Below are positions 36,888 through 45,982 of a stretch of DNA of 64,000 bases, piece by piece. The stretch lies in NCBI RefSeq assembly GCF_006345825.1, contig NZ_VCIX01000082.1, positions 186,001 through 250,000 of the forward strand. The letters run 5' to 3'. Position numbers and translations under genes: made by a program. Below the pieces are notes generated by a model. It was not told where the DNA came from. It was given only the letters and a program-made list of their open reading frames with translations, and searched no databases. Origin of the DNA: Paenibacillus paridis (GTDB lineage Bacteria > Bacillota > Bacilli > Paenibacillales > Paenibacillaceae). The first letter of the stretch is position 1. Each line of letters begins with the position of its first letter.

Positions 36888-38765
36888 TCACACTGGCATA
36901 TGAAAATCTTTTTTCTCTTCCGCTCGGTTTAAGCTTAGAACGGGTACGTTATGCGCATCCATGCGGATACTCCACTCCGCCGGCATGATCTCACCGTTTT
37001 TACGGCAAGGCTTCAGCACGGTAATAAACCAGCCGCCTTGCTTCGACGTCAATAAACTCTGCAGCACCTTTAGCGGCTGCATCGTCATCGGATGAACCGA
37101 TTCCCAGCTGTCCTCCACGTCCAACTCCATCGATTCCGGTCCGAAGACCAGCATTTCGCAGCCCAGCGATGATGATCCTCCATCTAGGCCGCTGCCTTTC
37201 GCAAAATATAGCGCGTTCTGGGCTGCGGGAAGCTTCTCTACTTGCCACTCCAATAGTCTGGTATGAAGCCGATGCTGGAAGGTATGCTCTCCTTCTCCCG
37301 TCAAAGCGTCATAAATCACCCATTCCCCGCTGTCCAGAAACCACACGGCTCGCCTATGCCTAATTCCGCGCCCCGCATAGCCGTCATGCTCCGCACAAAC
37401 CATTTGCGTCTCTAGCTCCCATGCTAGCAAGGAAACAACCGCTTCAGGCACGCCCCACCTTTGCGTCCGCAAGTACGGCGTTTGGTCCTGCCCATCCACA
37501 AGCACGGTGTTATGCGCGGATGTGCTTTTGAAATAGCGGCGCCATGGCGTTTCCATATACGTGTAAGTGCCGGGGTCAACAAACAAGGCTTCACCGAACG
37601 CGCACCATTCAAAAGATAATGCATCCGCATGCCCATGCGGGCCGCCTAATGCGGCAGCATCAAAAATCAGCTTTTGTTCTTCGTTGCCCAGCCCATAATA
37701 CCCGGCTGCCGGGAAAGCGAAGGGGAGCCTCAAATCATCTGAGATTACCGAAGCGCGGTTTTGCCCAGCCTCATCAAGAAGCCCGTGAATTCTCTTAGGC
37801 CCTACCGTCCAAAACTGCTCATGCAGCTGCTCGCCAAGCACCCAGCTCGGATCATCATAATAAAGGGCCGCCGCGTTGAGATCGGGCGGCTGGCTCGCAT
37901 AAGAATCCGCGAACGGAGCCATCGTGCCATCCTGTCTCGTCATGCAACCCGCGAAGCGCATCATCCCTGCCAATATGCGCTCAAATTCGGCCGAGAAGGC
38001 GTGCCCGCGTTTTTTCAGCATGACTGCGCAATCGACAAATAGCTCAAGCGACACCATATGATAATGCGGAGTAAGCTCCGTGTGGACGCCATCAGGCAAT
38101 ACCTGTACGCGGATACAATCCTCCAGCCTCTCGACCGCTTTGGTGCACCAGCCCTCGCTTTCCTCCCATGACACAAAGGTTAACCCCGCGCTGAGCAGAC
38201 CGATCATATGCATAATCGAATGATTGATTTCGATACTTGCCGTAAAGGTAGAGAGGAACCAGGCATGCTCCTTCACCGACTCATAAAACCGTTGCTCCCG
38301 TTCACCGCTCCAGCTGTCCGATCCATAGAAAAAATGATAGGCATACACCCATTGGCGGAGCCTAAGTCCCGTCTCCAACAGCCGCCAAGGGCCTGGCCTT
38401 TGGAAATACGTTAGTTCCTCCGCAGGCAAATTGCGCGGACATGGCTGGGAGTCTATCCATCCCGAGATATGCTCCAAGGCTTTGGCGGCATATTTCTCGT
38501 CGCCGGTACAGGCATAAGCGATGCCTAAGCAGCGGAGATGCTTGAAGCGGTTGATTCCCCATGTAAACTCCTTATCTCCCGTCGGATTATGAAGCCAGTC
38601 CACAGGATCACCCAAGTCGATTTCGAGGTTTTTCCAAACCAAACGGTTGCCTGCGCACCAACGGTCTGCCTCTGCAATGGCTTCCAGCGCTTGCTTGGGA
38701 AAAAGCTGTTTGAACTGCTCTCCCCATTCGCTTCTTTGCTCTGCACGAAAGAATAAATGGTCCAT
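36888..38765 (-). CDS. Heparinase II/III family polysaccharide lyase
   Basis: A 625-residue protein without a signal peptide. Residues about 60-310 form the (alpha/alpha) toroid, with INHSIMHMIGL and TELTPHYHMVSLELF carrying the likely catalytic Asn-His and Tyr-His. Residues about 360-600 form the heparinase II/III beta-sandwich with GGPHGHADALSFEW near residue 376 and KSTSAHNTVLVDG near 415. Families PL12, PL15, PL17 and PL21 have this arrangement and cleave uronate-containing polymers by beta-elimination. A cytoplasmic place suggests an oligosaccharide lyase. GGAGGAG precedes the ATG; the 3' end meets the next lyase-like gene. Substrate not assignable. Confidence 0.88.
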   Translation of the reverse strand: MDHLFFRAEQRSEWGEQFKQLFPKQALEAIAEADRWCAGNRLVWKNLEIDLGDPVDWLHNPTGDKEFTWGINRFKHLRCLGIAYACTGDEKYAAKALEHISGWIDSQPCPRNLPAEELTYFQRPGPWRLLETGLRLRQWVYAYHFFYGSDSWSGEREQRFYESVKEHAWFLSTFTASIEINHSIMHMIGLLSAGLTFVSWEESEGWCTKAVERLEDCIRVQVLPDGVHTELTPHYHMVSLELFVDCAVMLKKRGHAFSAEFERILAGMMRFAGCMTRQDGTMAPFADSYASQPPDLNAAALYYDDPSWVLGEQLHEQFWTVGPKRIHGLLDEAGQNRASVISDDLRLPFAFPAAGYYGLGNEEQKLIFDAAALGGPHGHADALSFEWCAFGEALFVDPGTYTYMETPWRRYFKSTSAHNTVLVDGQDQTPYLRTQRWGVPEAVVSLLAWELETQMVCAEHDGYAGRGIRHRRAVWFLDSGEWVIYDALTGEGEHTFQHRLHTRLLEWQVEKLPAAQNALYFAKGSGLDGGSSSLGCEMLVFGPESMELDVEDSWESVHPMTMQPLKVLQSLLTSKQGGWFITVLKPCRKNGEIMPAEWSIRMDAHNVPVLSLNRAEEKKDFHMPV

Positions 38766-38793
38766 TCGAGCTCCTCCTCTTTAGCTAATGCAA

Positions 38794-38829
38794 GAAGGAG
38801 AGACCGCCTGGGCAGGCAGTCTCTCCTTC
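38794..38829 (-). terminator. Intercistronic hairpin after the binding protein gene
   Basis: GAAGGAGAGACCGCC and GGCAGTCTCTCCTTC form an almost perfect stem with a GC-rich loop. Only a weak T run follows on the minus strand. Such hairpins often protect the binding-protein mRNA and reduce read-through into the downstream enzymes. Confidence 0.6.
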
Positions 38830-38839
38830 AGTTGAAAAC

Positions 38840-40246
38840 CTATTCGCCTAGGGAGCCTTGAAGGCTCTTGGCGCTGAATGAGGGATTAGCCTGAACATTC
38901 GTTAATCCTTCTTTACGAGCTGCTTCGAGCGCCTTGCCATATCTGGCGTTCAAATCCTCAATCGCGGTGCCAAGCTCCTGATTGCCCGTCAATATATATT
39001 CAATGAACACATCGGTGAACTTCTTGCCCTCGAGCTTCGTCTCCGTGATCGAAAGAGGCGTTGCCGGATAAATACCGTCATACTTGGTTGGAAGAAACCC
39101 TTCAATCCCAGCCAGCTCCGGCTTGCCTGCTACCTCATTGACATAAGGCAGAACAGAGAGGCCAAGGCCCTTCTCTTGGTATTCTGAACGAAGCTCTACG
39201 TTATACAAATACTCGAGGAACTTCACGGCAGCTTCCTGCTTGTCCGATTTGGCGCTAATTCCGATATAGCCGCCTGCATTGACCCACGAAACGCCATTAA
39301 TTTGGCCATCCTTCGTAGGCACAAGTGTCGATGCCCAGCGAATATCCGTCGGGAACTGCGAGGTATATACCGCAGGCTCGCTGGAATGATTCACGTACAT
39401 CCCAATTTTCCCTTGTGCAAATTGTGCGCGCAGCGGATCAATATCAAGCGATTCCGCCCCTGGAATCATGCTGCCATCCACTTTAATTTGGCGAAGCGCC
39501 TGAGCAATGTCGCCGTACATGCCAAAGTCGAATTGTCCCGTTTGGAAGTTAAAGCCTTCATGGCTGGATTCCGAGCCTAGCGAGCCGGACGCAAACGCCG
39601 GGCGGGTAAAGCCGGAACCATTTTTAAAGTTGCTCGCAAAGCCGTATACGCCTTCGGACTTGCCGATTTCCGTTATTTTTTTGGCCATTTCAACCATTTC
39701 ATCAAGCGTCTTAGGAGGCTCGGTGTAGCCAGCCTTCTCCATCAAATCCACATTGTAAAGCAAACGCCAAAATTGGCCGGTGTTCGGAAGCGTATACACA
39801 TGTCCATCTTTGGTGTAAATGTCATCTACCAGCAAGCCATCAAATTTAGCTAGAAACTCATCGCTTAACAACGTGTCAAGCTGAGCATAATATCCTTTGT
39901 TCACATAGGTTTGGAAATCGCCGCTGCGGAAAATGTCAGGTGCCTGATTGCTGGCAAAAGCAACCTCTACCGCCTGATTATAATTATCTGCCATGACTTT
40001 CATTTCGACTTCAATATTATCCGTGTTTGTCGCGTTATAGTTATCCACCTGCTGCTGCATGTAATCCATATCGTGGCGGTCTATCGTCCAATAAGCAATT
40101 TTGGTCTTGGCCGTTCCGCCGCTGCCCTCGGCAGCTTCTGAATTTTCGTTCGACCCGTTATTCGTCGAGCATGCTGCCAGCATTAAAGCCAAAACCAGTA
40201 AGTAACAGACCGAAAGTGTACTCTTCGCTACAAAACTTTTCTTCAT
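38840..40246 (-). CDS. Lipoprotein sugar-binding protein of the lyase locus
   Basis: A 468-residue family 1 binding protein. The signal ends in LAAC with Cys26 and a Ser/Asn/Gly-rich tether. The mature domain shows IAYWTIDRHDMDYMQQQV, FASNQAPDIFRSGDFQTYV, YTLPNTGQFWRLLYNVDLM and a C-terminal lobe with SWVNAGGYIGISAKSDKQEA. The ATG at 40246 has GGGGAGG ten bases upstream; a longer GTG frame from 40273 has no site. It lies between the response regulator and heparinase genes and probably feeds the two permeases at 43.8-45.5 kb. Confidence 0.92.
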   Translation of the reverse strand: MKKSFVAKSTLSVCYLLVLALMLAACSTNNGSNENSEAAEGSGGTAKTKIAYWTIDRHDMDYMQQQVDNYNATNTDNIEVEMKVMADNYNQAVEVAFASNQAPDIFRSGDFQTYVNKGYYAQLDTLLSDEFLAKFDGLLVDDIYTKDGHVYTLPNTGQFWRLLYNVDLMEKAGYTEPPKTLDEMVEMAKKITEIGKSEGVYGFASNFKNGSGFTRPAFASGSLGSESSHEGFNFQTGQFDFGMYGDIAQALRQIKVDGSMIPGAESLDIDPLRAQFAQGKIGMYVNHSSEPAVYTSQFPTDIRWASTLVPTKDGQINGVSWVNAGGYIGISAKSDKQEAAVKFLEYLYNVELRSEYQEKGLGLSVLPYVNEVAGKPELAGIEGFLPTKYDGIYPATPLSITETKLEGKKFTDVFIEYILTGNQELGTAIEDLNARYGKALEAARKEGLTNVQANPSFSAKSLQGSLGE

Positions 40247-40319
40247 CTGTCGTACCTCCCCTTTGTGTGGCAAGTGGTGTACCTCCGGTATAACCCGTCC
40301 GGTTCACCTTGCTGCCCTC

Positions 40320-40328
40320 ATTGTAGCA
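40320..40328 (-). promoter_or_regulatory. Possible extended -10 promoter of the binding protein gene
   Basis: Minus-strand TGC-TACAAT, an extended -10 box, lies 74 bases before the ATG at 40246; no -35 box is clear. A private promoter would let the binding protein exceed the regulator genes in expression. Confidence 0.3.
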
Positions 40329-40380
40329 CCTAAGCGCTTCATCCCATGAAGGACAAAAACACGATCCTAGGAGGGGAAAA

Positions 40381-42015
40381 TCACTCTGATTCGCCTTTGC
40401 TCTCCGTGCTTTCGTATTTGCCGCGGAATTCCGTCGGCGTCAGTCCGGTATGCTTCTTGAACAGCTCGCTGAAGTATGGCCGATCCCGATAGCCGAGCTC
40501 AAAGGTGATATCCTGCACCTGCATGCCTTCCAGCAGCAGCTCCTTGGCCCGTTCCATTCGCGCGGTCGTTACGTACTGCATAAACGTCATCCCGATTTCC
40601 TTCTTGAATAAATTCGAGAAATAGCTGGGGCTTAAATGGACAACGCTTGCGCATTCCTGTACCGTCAAGTCGCTGCCCAGTCGGCCGCTCACGTAATTGA
40701 CGGCTTGGTGGATCAGTTGGCCCACATCATTTTTCTGGCGCTTCTGAACCCATTCGCTCCCGGTTAACCCCAGTTCCCTCACATCTCTGATCAGCTCTTC
40801 CGTCGAGAGGTAGCGCCCCTTCTTCATGGCGTTTAAGCGATCATCTAGCCAAATGCGCTGCTTCGTGTCCGCTTTCTCGGCAATGACGCGGTACATAGAG
40901 AAGGCCAATCCGTAAAATAAGTTGGTCATCACATCCGGATCAGGCGGAGCCGGATAGCGGAGACATTCTTCTGCTATGCTGGCAAGCAGCCGATCGGTTC
41001 CTTCCCGGTTGCCCGAACGCAGACAATACAGCAGCTCCGTCTCCTTGTCTGCGGAATAATGAGGCGTAATATGATCCTGCCGCTCAATATCACGGTAGGA
41101 AATAATACAGCCGCTTCCGGAATAAAATTGATAGCTGAGTGCCGTTTTGGCCTGTTCATAAGACAGCGCGATTTCCCCTATGCCTTCTACCCAGCCTCCG
41201 ACGCCTATCGAAATATCACGTTTCGCATAAAGATTAACATGATGCCTGCAAGCTTCTGCGATTGCGAGTACATCGACTTCCCGCTCCGGGTTCAATAGCA
41301 CGACAAACTGGCCTAAATGCTCCCGAAATACGATTCCTTTGCCTTGCTTCTTAATCGTTTCCTCCAAAATATTCTGAATCGCAAACCGGATAAGCTCTAC
41401 CTCTCGTACAGGCAATGGCGAACGCTCGTTCATTAAGCCGTCAATTTGCACCGCCATGGCGACAAAACCGCAGGTTCCCATATCGATTCCGAGAAAGTCC
41501 CATTTCTCATATGCCCGTTCTGGCAGCTCGTCATGGCGGATCAATAATCGGAAATACTCCTGCCGCAAATAAGGCAGACTCTCCCTTACCTTTCTCTCCA
41601 GTGCCAGCCGGTCCACCTGCGCTAGCCTTTGCGCTTCAATTTTGGCTTTAGCGCGCAGTACCACGTCCACCACTTGCTCGGTGGTAAACGGCTTGACTAA
41701 ATAATCAAATGCCCCAAGCCGGACCGACTCCTGCGCGTAAGTGAAGTCAGTGTAGCCGCTGAAGAAAATAACTTGCGGGCTTAGCTCGCCGTTCTCCTTC
41801 AACTCGCGAACCATATCGATTCCGCTTTGCATCGGCATCCGGATATCCGTCATCACGATATCGGGATGCTTGTCCTTGATGAGCTGCAAGCCATCCTTGC
41901 CGTTCATAGCCGTGCCTGCGATTTCGATGCCGTGCTCCGACCATGGAATCTTCTTTAGAATGCCGTCTATGACTGTCTTCACATCATCGATAATGCACAT
42001 CGTTATCCCGTTCAT
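40381..42015 (-). CDS. YesN-type response regulator, REC plus AraC DNA-binding domain
   Basis: A 544-residue response regulator. The receiver (residues 1-120) has the acidic pair Asp10-Asp11, phospho-acceptor Asp57 (MTDIRMP), and the Lys of YLVKPF near residue 108. A central region (about 170-400) is of the kind found in YesN proteins. The C-terminal AraC domain covers about 440-540 (LTVQECASVVHLSPSYFSNLFK, DITFELGYRDRPYFSELFK). It overlaps the kinase stop by four bases, so the two form a two-component pair that should activate the transporter and lyase genes around them. Confidence 0.95.
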   Translation of the reverse strand: MNGITMCIIDDVKTVIDGILKKIPWSEHGIEIAGTAMNGKDGLQLIKDKHPDIVMTDIRMPMQSGIDMVRELKENGELSPQVIFFSGYTDFTYAQESVRLGAFDYLVKPFTTEQVVDVVLRAKAKIEAQRLAQVDRLALERKVRESLPYLRQEYFRLLIRHDELPERAYEKWDFLGIDMGTCGFVAMAVQIDGLMNERSPLPVREVELIRFAIQNILEETIKKQGKGIVFREHLGQFVVLLNPEREVDVLAIAEACRHHVNLYAKRDISIGVGGWVEGIGEIALSYEQAKTALSYQFYSGSGCIISYRDIERQDHITPHYSADKETELLYCLRSGNREGTDRLLASIAEECLRYPAPPDPDVMTNLFYGLAFSMYRVIAEKADTKQRIWLDDRLNAMKKGRYLSTEELIRDVRELGLTGSEWVQKRQKNDVGQLIHQAVNYVSGRLGSDLTVQECASVVHLSPSYFSNLFKKEIGMTFMQYVTTARMERAKELLLEGMQVQDITFELGYRDRPYFSELFKKHTGLTPTEFRGKYESTESKGESE

Positions 42016-43787
42016 TCGTTGATCACCTCTTGAATAGGCATGATTAGCGTAACCGACGTTTTGACGCCCGGCTCGCTTTCGAGCTTCATTGCAGCCTTAT
42101 ACCCGTAATATAGCGATAATCTGGCTGCTACATTAGAGAGGGCGTAGCTTGTACGCTCCGTGTCAGCGCCGTTCAGCATTTTTTCTACGCGCGCTGCATC
42201 CATCCCGCTTCCGTTATCCGTTACGGTGAGCATCAACATCCCCTCCGCCGCAGCCACCTCGATTCGAATGACCCCAGGATGCGGAAGCTCCTGCAAGCCA
42301 TGCAAAATCGAATTTTCCACGAGCGGCTGCAGGATAATTTTGAGCACCGGTATATTCATAAGCTCCTCATCCACGGCCGGCATTTCATAGGCAAACAAAT
42401 CAGGATAACACATCGCCTGCAGCTTCAAATATTGCGCAACATGCTCAAGCTCCTGCCGAAGCGTCGTGATCTCCTTGCCATTATTAAGGCCGAGCCGGAA
42501 TAGAAGCGACAGCGACACGATCATGCCGCTGACATCCTGCTGCTCCTCCATCTCGCTTTTCCAATAAATCGTATTTAAGGTGTTGTACAAAAAATGGGGG
42601 TCGATTTGGGCCTGCAGCGCCTTGATTTCTGATTTCCGTTTCGACTGCTCGGATACTTTGACCTCTTCAATGAGTTCACTGATTTGCCCTAGCATTCGGT
42701 TGAACTTGTGGCCTACCTGACTGATTTCATCTTCAAATACGCTCTCGAAACGCACGTCAAGCTGGTTCTGTTCAACCTTGAGCATTAGGTTGCGTAGCTT
42801 CGACAGCGGCTTTAACAGAAGCTCCGACAGCATGCTGGACATGACCAGTGCCAATACGACGCAAACCCCCATAATCGTAAGGATCGTCCAGCGCATGTGC
42901 TGGACGGGCTCCAGCAGCTTGGATTTGGATTGGTAGCCGATAAGAACCCAATCCGGATTCATGCCAAGCGCAACATAGTTCACCAAAAAGGGATCATTGC
43001 TCTCCGATAAATATTCAAAATGGCCTCTGCTGCTGAGGGCTACCTGTTCATAGAGCAGCTTGTTATCCTTGGGCAAACTTGCCTCCGAGGAAAATACAGC
43101 CTGCTCAGTGCTGCGATCCACGACAAGCTGCCGCAGACTGCCCTCCTGCAGATGTGCCTGTATCAGTTCTTCCAAATAATCTTCCCGAATATTGACGATG
43201 ACATAAACGCCTGGCAGCTGCATTTCGTATAGAGGTTTGATGATTAAAGAAATAACTGAATTTCCTCGGCTGAACAACTGATCGGTGTGCCCGCTTACCC
43301 AAAGCGTCGCCCATTGCTTCGGCGCTTTCAGGATCATGGCATTAATGAAAGTATCTGTGAAGTGAAACGAGCTGCGCTTGCTCTCTGTCGGGTAAAAGTC
43401 GCCGATGGACGTATGCACCAGCACAGAATCAATCGACTGCTCGGCAAGCATCATTTGGGCAAAAGGGGTTTGCATCTGGGAGAGGCGGTTATAATATTCC
43501 TTGCTGTTGCTTGCTTGAACATCACGCATCGTACGCTGGAACGGCTCGCCCATCATGAGCGTAGACACAGAGACGACGATATTCCGCAGCCGCTCGTCAA
43601 ACACCTGCGCCGTTTTGTTTAAGGTATCCTGACTTGTCTTGGTTGCCTGCGTTTTCATTTCACGAGAAAAAAACACGGAAACATAAGTTCCCGTGACTGA
43701 AATGCAAACGACGGTGAGCAAAACAAAAGAGACCCAAATCCGTCTTTTTAGCGACATCTTTCTGAATAGCTGTTTCATGTTGTCCAT
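42012..43787 (-). CDS. YesM-type membrane sensor histidine kinase
   Basis: A 591-residue kinase with two transmembrane segments (about 16-36 and 295-318) that enclose an extracellular Cache-like sensor, a HAMP domain, the YesM phospho-acceptor motif DPHFLYNTLNTIYWKS near residue 398, and a C-terminal ATPase domain with DNGSGMDAARVEKML. YesM kinases sense carbohydrate availability, often with the binding protein. The ATG at 43787 has only a closely spaced GAGG; an ATG three codons later is better spaced. It follows the permease pair by 20 bases and is co-transcribed. Confidence 0.94.
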   Translation of the reverse strand: MDNMKQLFRKMSLKRRIWVSFVLLTVVCISVTGTYVSVFFSREMKTQATKTSQDTLNKTAQVFDERLRNIVVSVSTLMMGEPFQRTMRDVQASNSKEYYNRLSQMQTPFAQMMLAEQSIDSVLVHTSIGDFYPTESKRSSFHFTDTFINAMILKAPKQWATLWVSGHTDQLFSRGNSVISLIIKPLYEMQLPGVYVIVNIREDYLEELIQAHLQEGSLRQLVVDRSTEQAVFSSEASLPKDNKLLYEQVALSSRGHFEYLSESNDPFLVNYVALGMNPDWVLIGYQSKSKLLEPVQHMRWTILTIMGVCVVLALVMSSMLSELLLKPLSKLRNLMLKVEQNQLDVRFESVFEDEISQVGHKFNRMLGQISELIEEVKVSEQSKRKSEIKALQAQIDPHFLYNTLNTIYWKSEMEEQQDVSGMIVSLSLLFRLGLNNGKEITTLRQELEHVAQYLKLQAMCYPDLFAYEMPAVDEELMNIPVLKIILQPLVENSILHGLQELPHPGVIRIEVAAAEGMLMLTVTDNGSGMDAARVEKMLNGADTERTSYALSNVAARLSLYYGYKAAMKLESEPGVKTSVTLIMPIQEVINE

Positions 43788-43807
43788 CGCCTCAATATAT
43801 GAAATAA

Positions 43808-44644
43808 TTAGCCCTTTACCGAACCAGCCGTGACCTGCATAAAGGAACGGTTAGCAAAAATGTATACGATTAGCATTGGTAAAATCGAGATACATGCACC
43901 TGCCAGCATCAGTTGATTTTCTACAGCTGCTCCTGCACCGTATCTCAAATTCGCGAGCCCTACAGGCAGCGTTTGTAGATCGGGACGAGATAGCGAGAAA
44001 ACAAGCGGCAGGATATATTCATTCCATGCGTTACGGAAGGTGAAAAGCGCCACGACAGCCAGTGCAGGCCTAAGGAGCGGCAAAATAATTCTCCAAAAGG
44101 TCGAATAAAAATTGCAGCCGTCAATGAGTGCCGCTTCATCCAAATCCTTCGGAATGCCGCGGAAAAAGCCGATGATCATGAAGAACGCGGTAGCGTGGGC
44201 GCTGATTAGAATGATTATGACACCCCATAATGATTTCTGCAAACCGATAGCTACCATTAAATTGAACTGCGGCTTCAGCACCACAGCTCCAATCGATATG
44301 AACAGCGTGAACGATTGAAGAAAAATAAACAGCTTTTTTCCCCTAAACGCGACGCGGTCGACTGCATAGGCCGCCATAGCGGCTACGAGCAGCGTCCCTA
44401 TCGTAGTGAATACGGCAACATATACGCTATTGAACGTGAAGCCTGAAAAGTCAGCTTTATTCCATGCCTCTACGTAGTTTTGAAATTGCCATTTTAAAGG
44501 GAACACCGTTGCTCCCGTCGTCAGCTCCAAATTGGTCTTGAAGGAGCCAAGCAGCGCGATTACGATTGGAAACAGCATCAGCCCCGCCGTAATGATCAGC
44601 AAAATCCATACCGGCGTTCGAACCAGCAATTTACGAATAGTCAT
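43808..44644 (-). CDS. Carbohydrate ABC transporter permease, MalG type (lyase locus)
   Basis: A 278-residue inner-membrane permease with six segments and EAA loop EAALIDGCNFY near residue 180. GGGGGGA precedes the ATG. It follows the MalF-type gene by 14 bases. No ATPase is encoded in this locus. Confidence 0.92.
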   Translation of the reverse strand: MTIRKLLVRTPVWILLIITAGLMLFPIVIALLGSFKTNLELTTGATVFPLKWQFQNYVEAWNKADFSGFTFNSVYVAVFTTIGTLLVAAMAAYAVDRVAFRGKKLFIFLQSFTLFISIGAVVLKPQFNLMVAIGLQKSLWGVIIILISAHATAFFMIIGFFRGIPKDLDEAALIDGCNFYSTFWRIILPLLRPALAVVALFTFRNAWNEYILPLVFSLSRPDLQTLPVGLANLRYGAGAAVENQLMLAGACISILPMLIVYIFANRSFMQVTAGSVKG

Positions 44645-44658
44645 GTTCTATTCCCCCC

Positions 44659-45549
44659 TTAATAAACGTTGTTCAGCTTTTTCGACATCCAGAAGTAAAG
44701 CCAGGTGACCAAACCGACGATGATGGCTGTCGTGAAGCCGACCGCGCTGCCGTAACCGATATTTTGCACAGAGGTGCCTGTCGTGGTCAGCGGGAAAAAC
44801 AACTTGTACAAGTAGAGATACATAACTTCCGTTTTGCCAAAAGGTCCGCCTTCGGTCAAGACCATGATGCTCTCGTAGCCTTTGAGAGAAGTTGTAATCG
44901 CCAGCATGATAATCATCTGAAGCACCGGCCCCAGCATCGGAATCGTAATGTACCATAAGCGTTGAGCCGGATTTACGCCGTCCAGCGACGCAGCTTCGTA
45001 GACATCCTCAGGAATGCCCTGTAAACCTGCAATGAAGAGAAGCATATAGTTGCCCACAGCGCCCCATACGGCAATGATAATAATCGTTAGCATCGCATGA
45101 GCTGCACCGAGCCAATCGACGGGACCCGATACGATATTCAGCTTGATGAGGTATTGGTTGATAATTCCGTTGTAAGAGTTAAAAACAATATAAAACACGA
45201 TGGACATTACCGAGGCGCTAAAGATCGTCGGCAGGAAAAAGATCGCTCGGAAAGCATGGCGGCCGCGCAGCTTGCGGTTTAGGATAACAGCCAGAATGAG
45301 CGATAACGGCAGCGTTATAATCAGTTTGCCTCCCGCATACACAAACGTATTCGCCACTGACTGCCAGAACTCTGTATCACGCGCCACTCTGGCAAAGTTC
45401 TCAAGCCCAATAAATTTAGGCGTCCCGTAGCCCTGGTATTCATAAAACATATATCGAAGCGCCCAAAATACCGGATATACGCCAAGGGCCATTGTCAGAA
45501 AAAAACTGGGAAAGCTGAACAAGTAGGCACCTATTCGATTTCTTTGCAT
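44659..45549 (-). CDS. Carbohydrate ABC transporter permease, MalF type (lyase locus)
   Basis: A 296-residue permease with six transmembrane segments and EAA loop EAASLDGVNPA near residue 200. It is the first gene of the leftward lyase operon, with GGAGGAG eight bases before the ATG. Its promoter is not clear: TATACA at about 45587-45582 lacks a -35 box, which would suit activation by the YesN-type regulator. Confidence 0.92.
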   Translation of the reverse strand: MQRNRIGAYLFSFPSFFLTMALGVYPVFWALRYMFYEYQGYGTPKFIGLENFARVARDTEFWQSVANTFVYAGGKLIITLPLSLILAVILNRKLRGRHAFRAIFFLPTIFSASVMSIVFYIVFNSYNGIINQYLIKLNIVSGPVDWLGAAHAMLTIIIIAVWGAVGNYMLLFIAGLQGIPEDVYEAASLDGVNPAQRLWYITIPMLGPVLQMIIMLAITTSLKGYESIMVLTEGGPFGKTEVMYLYLYKLFFPLTTTGTSVQNIGYGSAVGFTTAIIVGLVTWLYFWMSKKLNNVY

Positions 45550-45982
45550 GCTTCCATCTCCTCCCGTGTTGTAGCTTCATTGTATAAGAAGGAGACGGGC
45601 TAACGGGATGGGGCAATCCATCAATGTGGGGGGACGAAACTACTTTTATGAGGCTAGGACGATGGGCAACAATACCTTCAAGTTTTTTTTACATAGATCA
45701 TTTTCTGCGGAATTGCTATGGAAATCACACTACTGCATTAAAAAAAAAGTTCCAATGTAGAATCCATTGGAACTTCTCTGTAGGAAGAAATCGCACACTT
45801 TCCATCGTTTGTTTTATTAGCCTATCAATCGGACTCTCTTCGCCAACGGCCGACCTCCATGATTATCGCGTCCCCCGTATTACGGCTCTTGATCAACAGT
45901 ATTAACCCCTACTCGCGCTCGCACCCTTCGGTAATTACCACTCATTTCTTTCCAGCTCCATTCTCCTCATACGTACGACTGA
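45550..45982. other. Intergenic region upstream of the lyase locus
   Basis: This 433-base gap carries the terminator of the beta-mannosidase gene (45740-45774) and the leader of the permease operon. No gene, tRNA or repeat could be seen. The part at 45780-45980 holds nothing recognisable. Confidence 0.6.
45740..45774 (-). terminator. Terminator of the mannosidase locus
   Basis: On the minus strand AGTTCCAATG, a seven-base loop and CATTGGAACT run into nine T residues. It lies 209 bases past the beta-mannosidase stop, which is far but has no competing signal closer. Confidence 0.8.
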
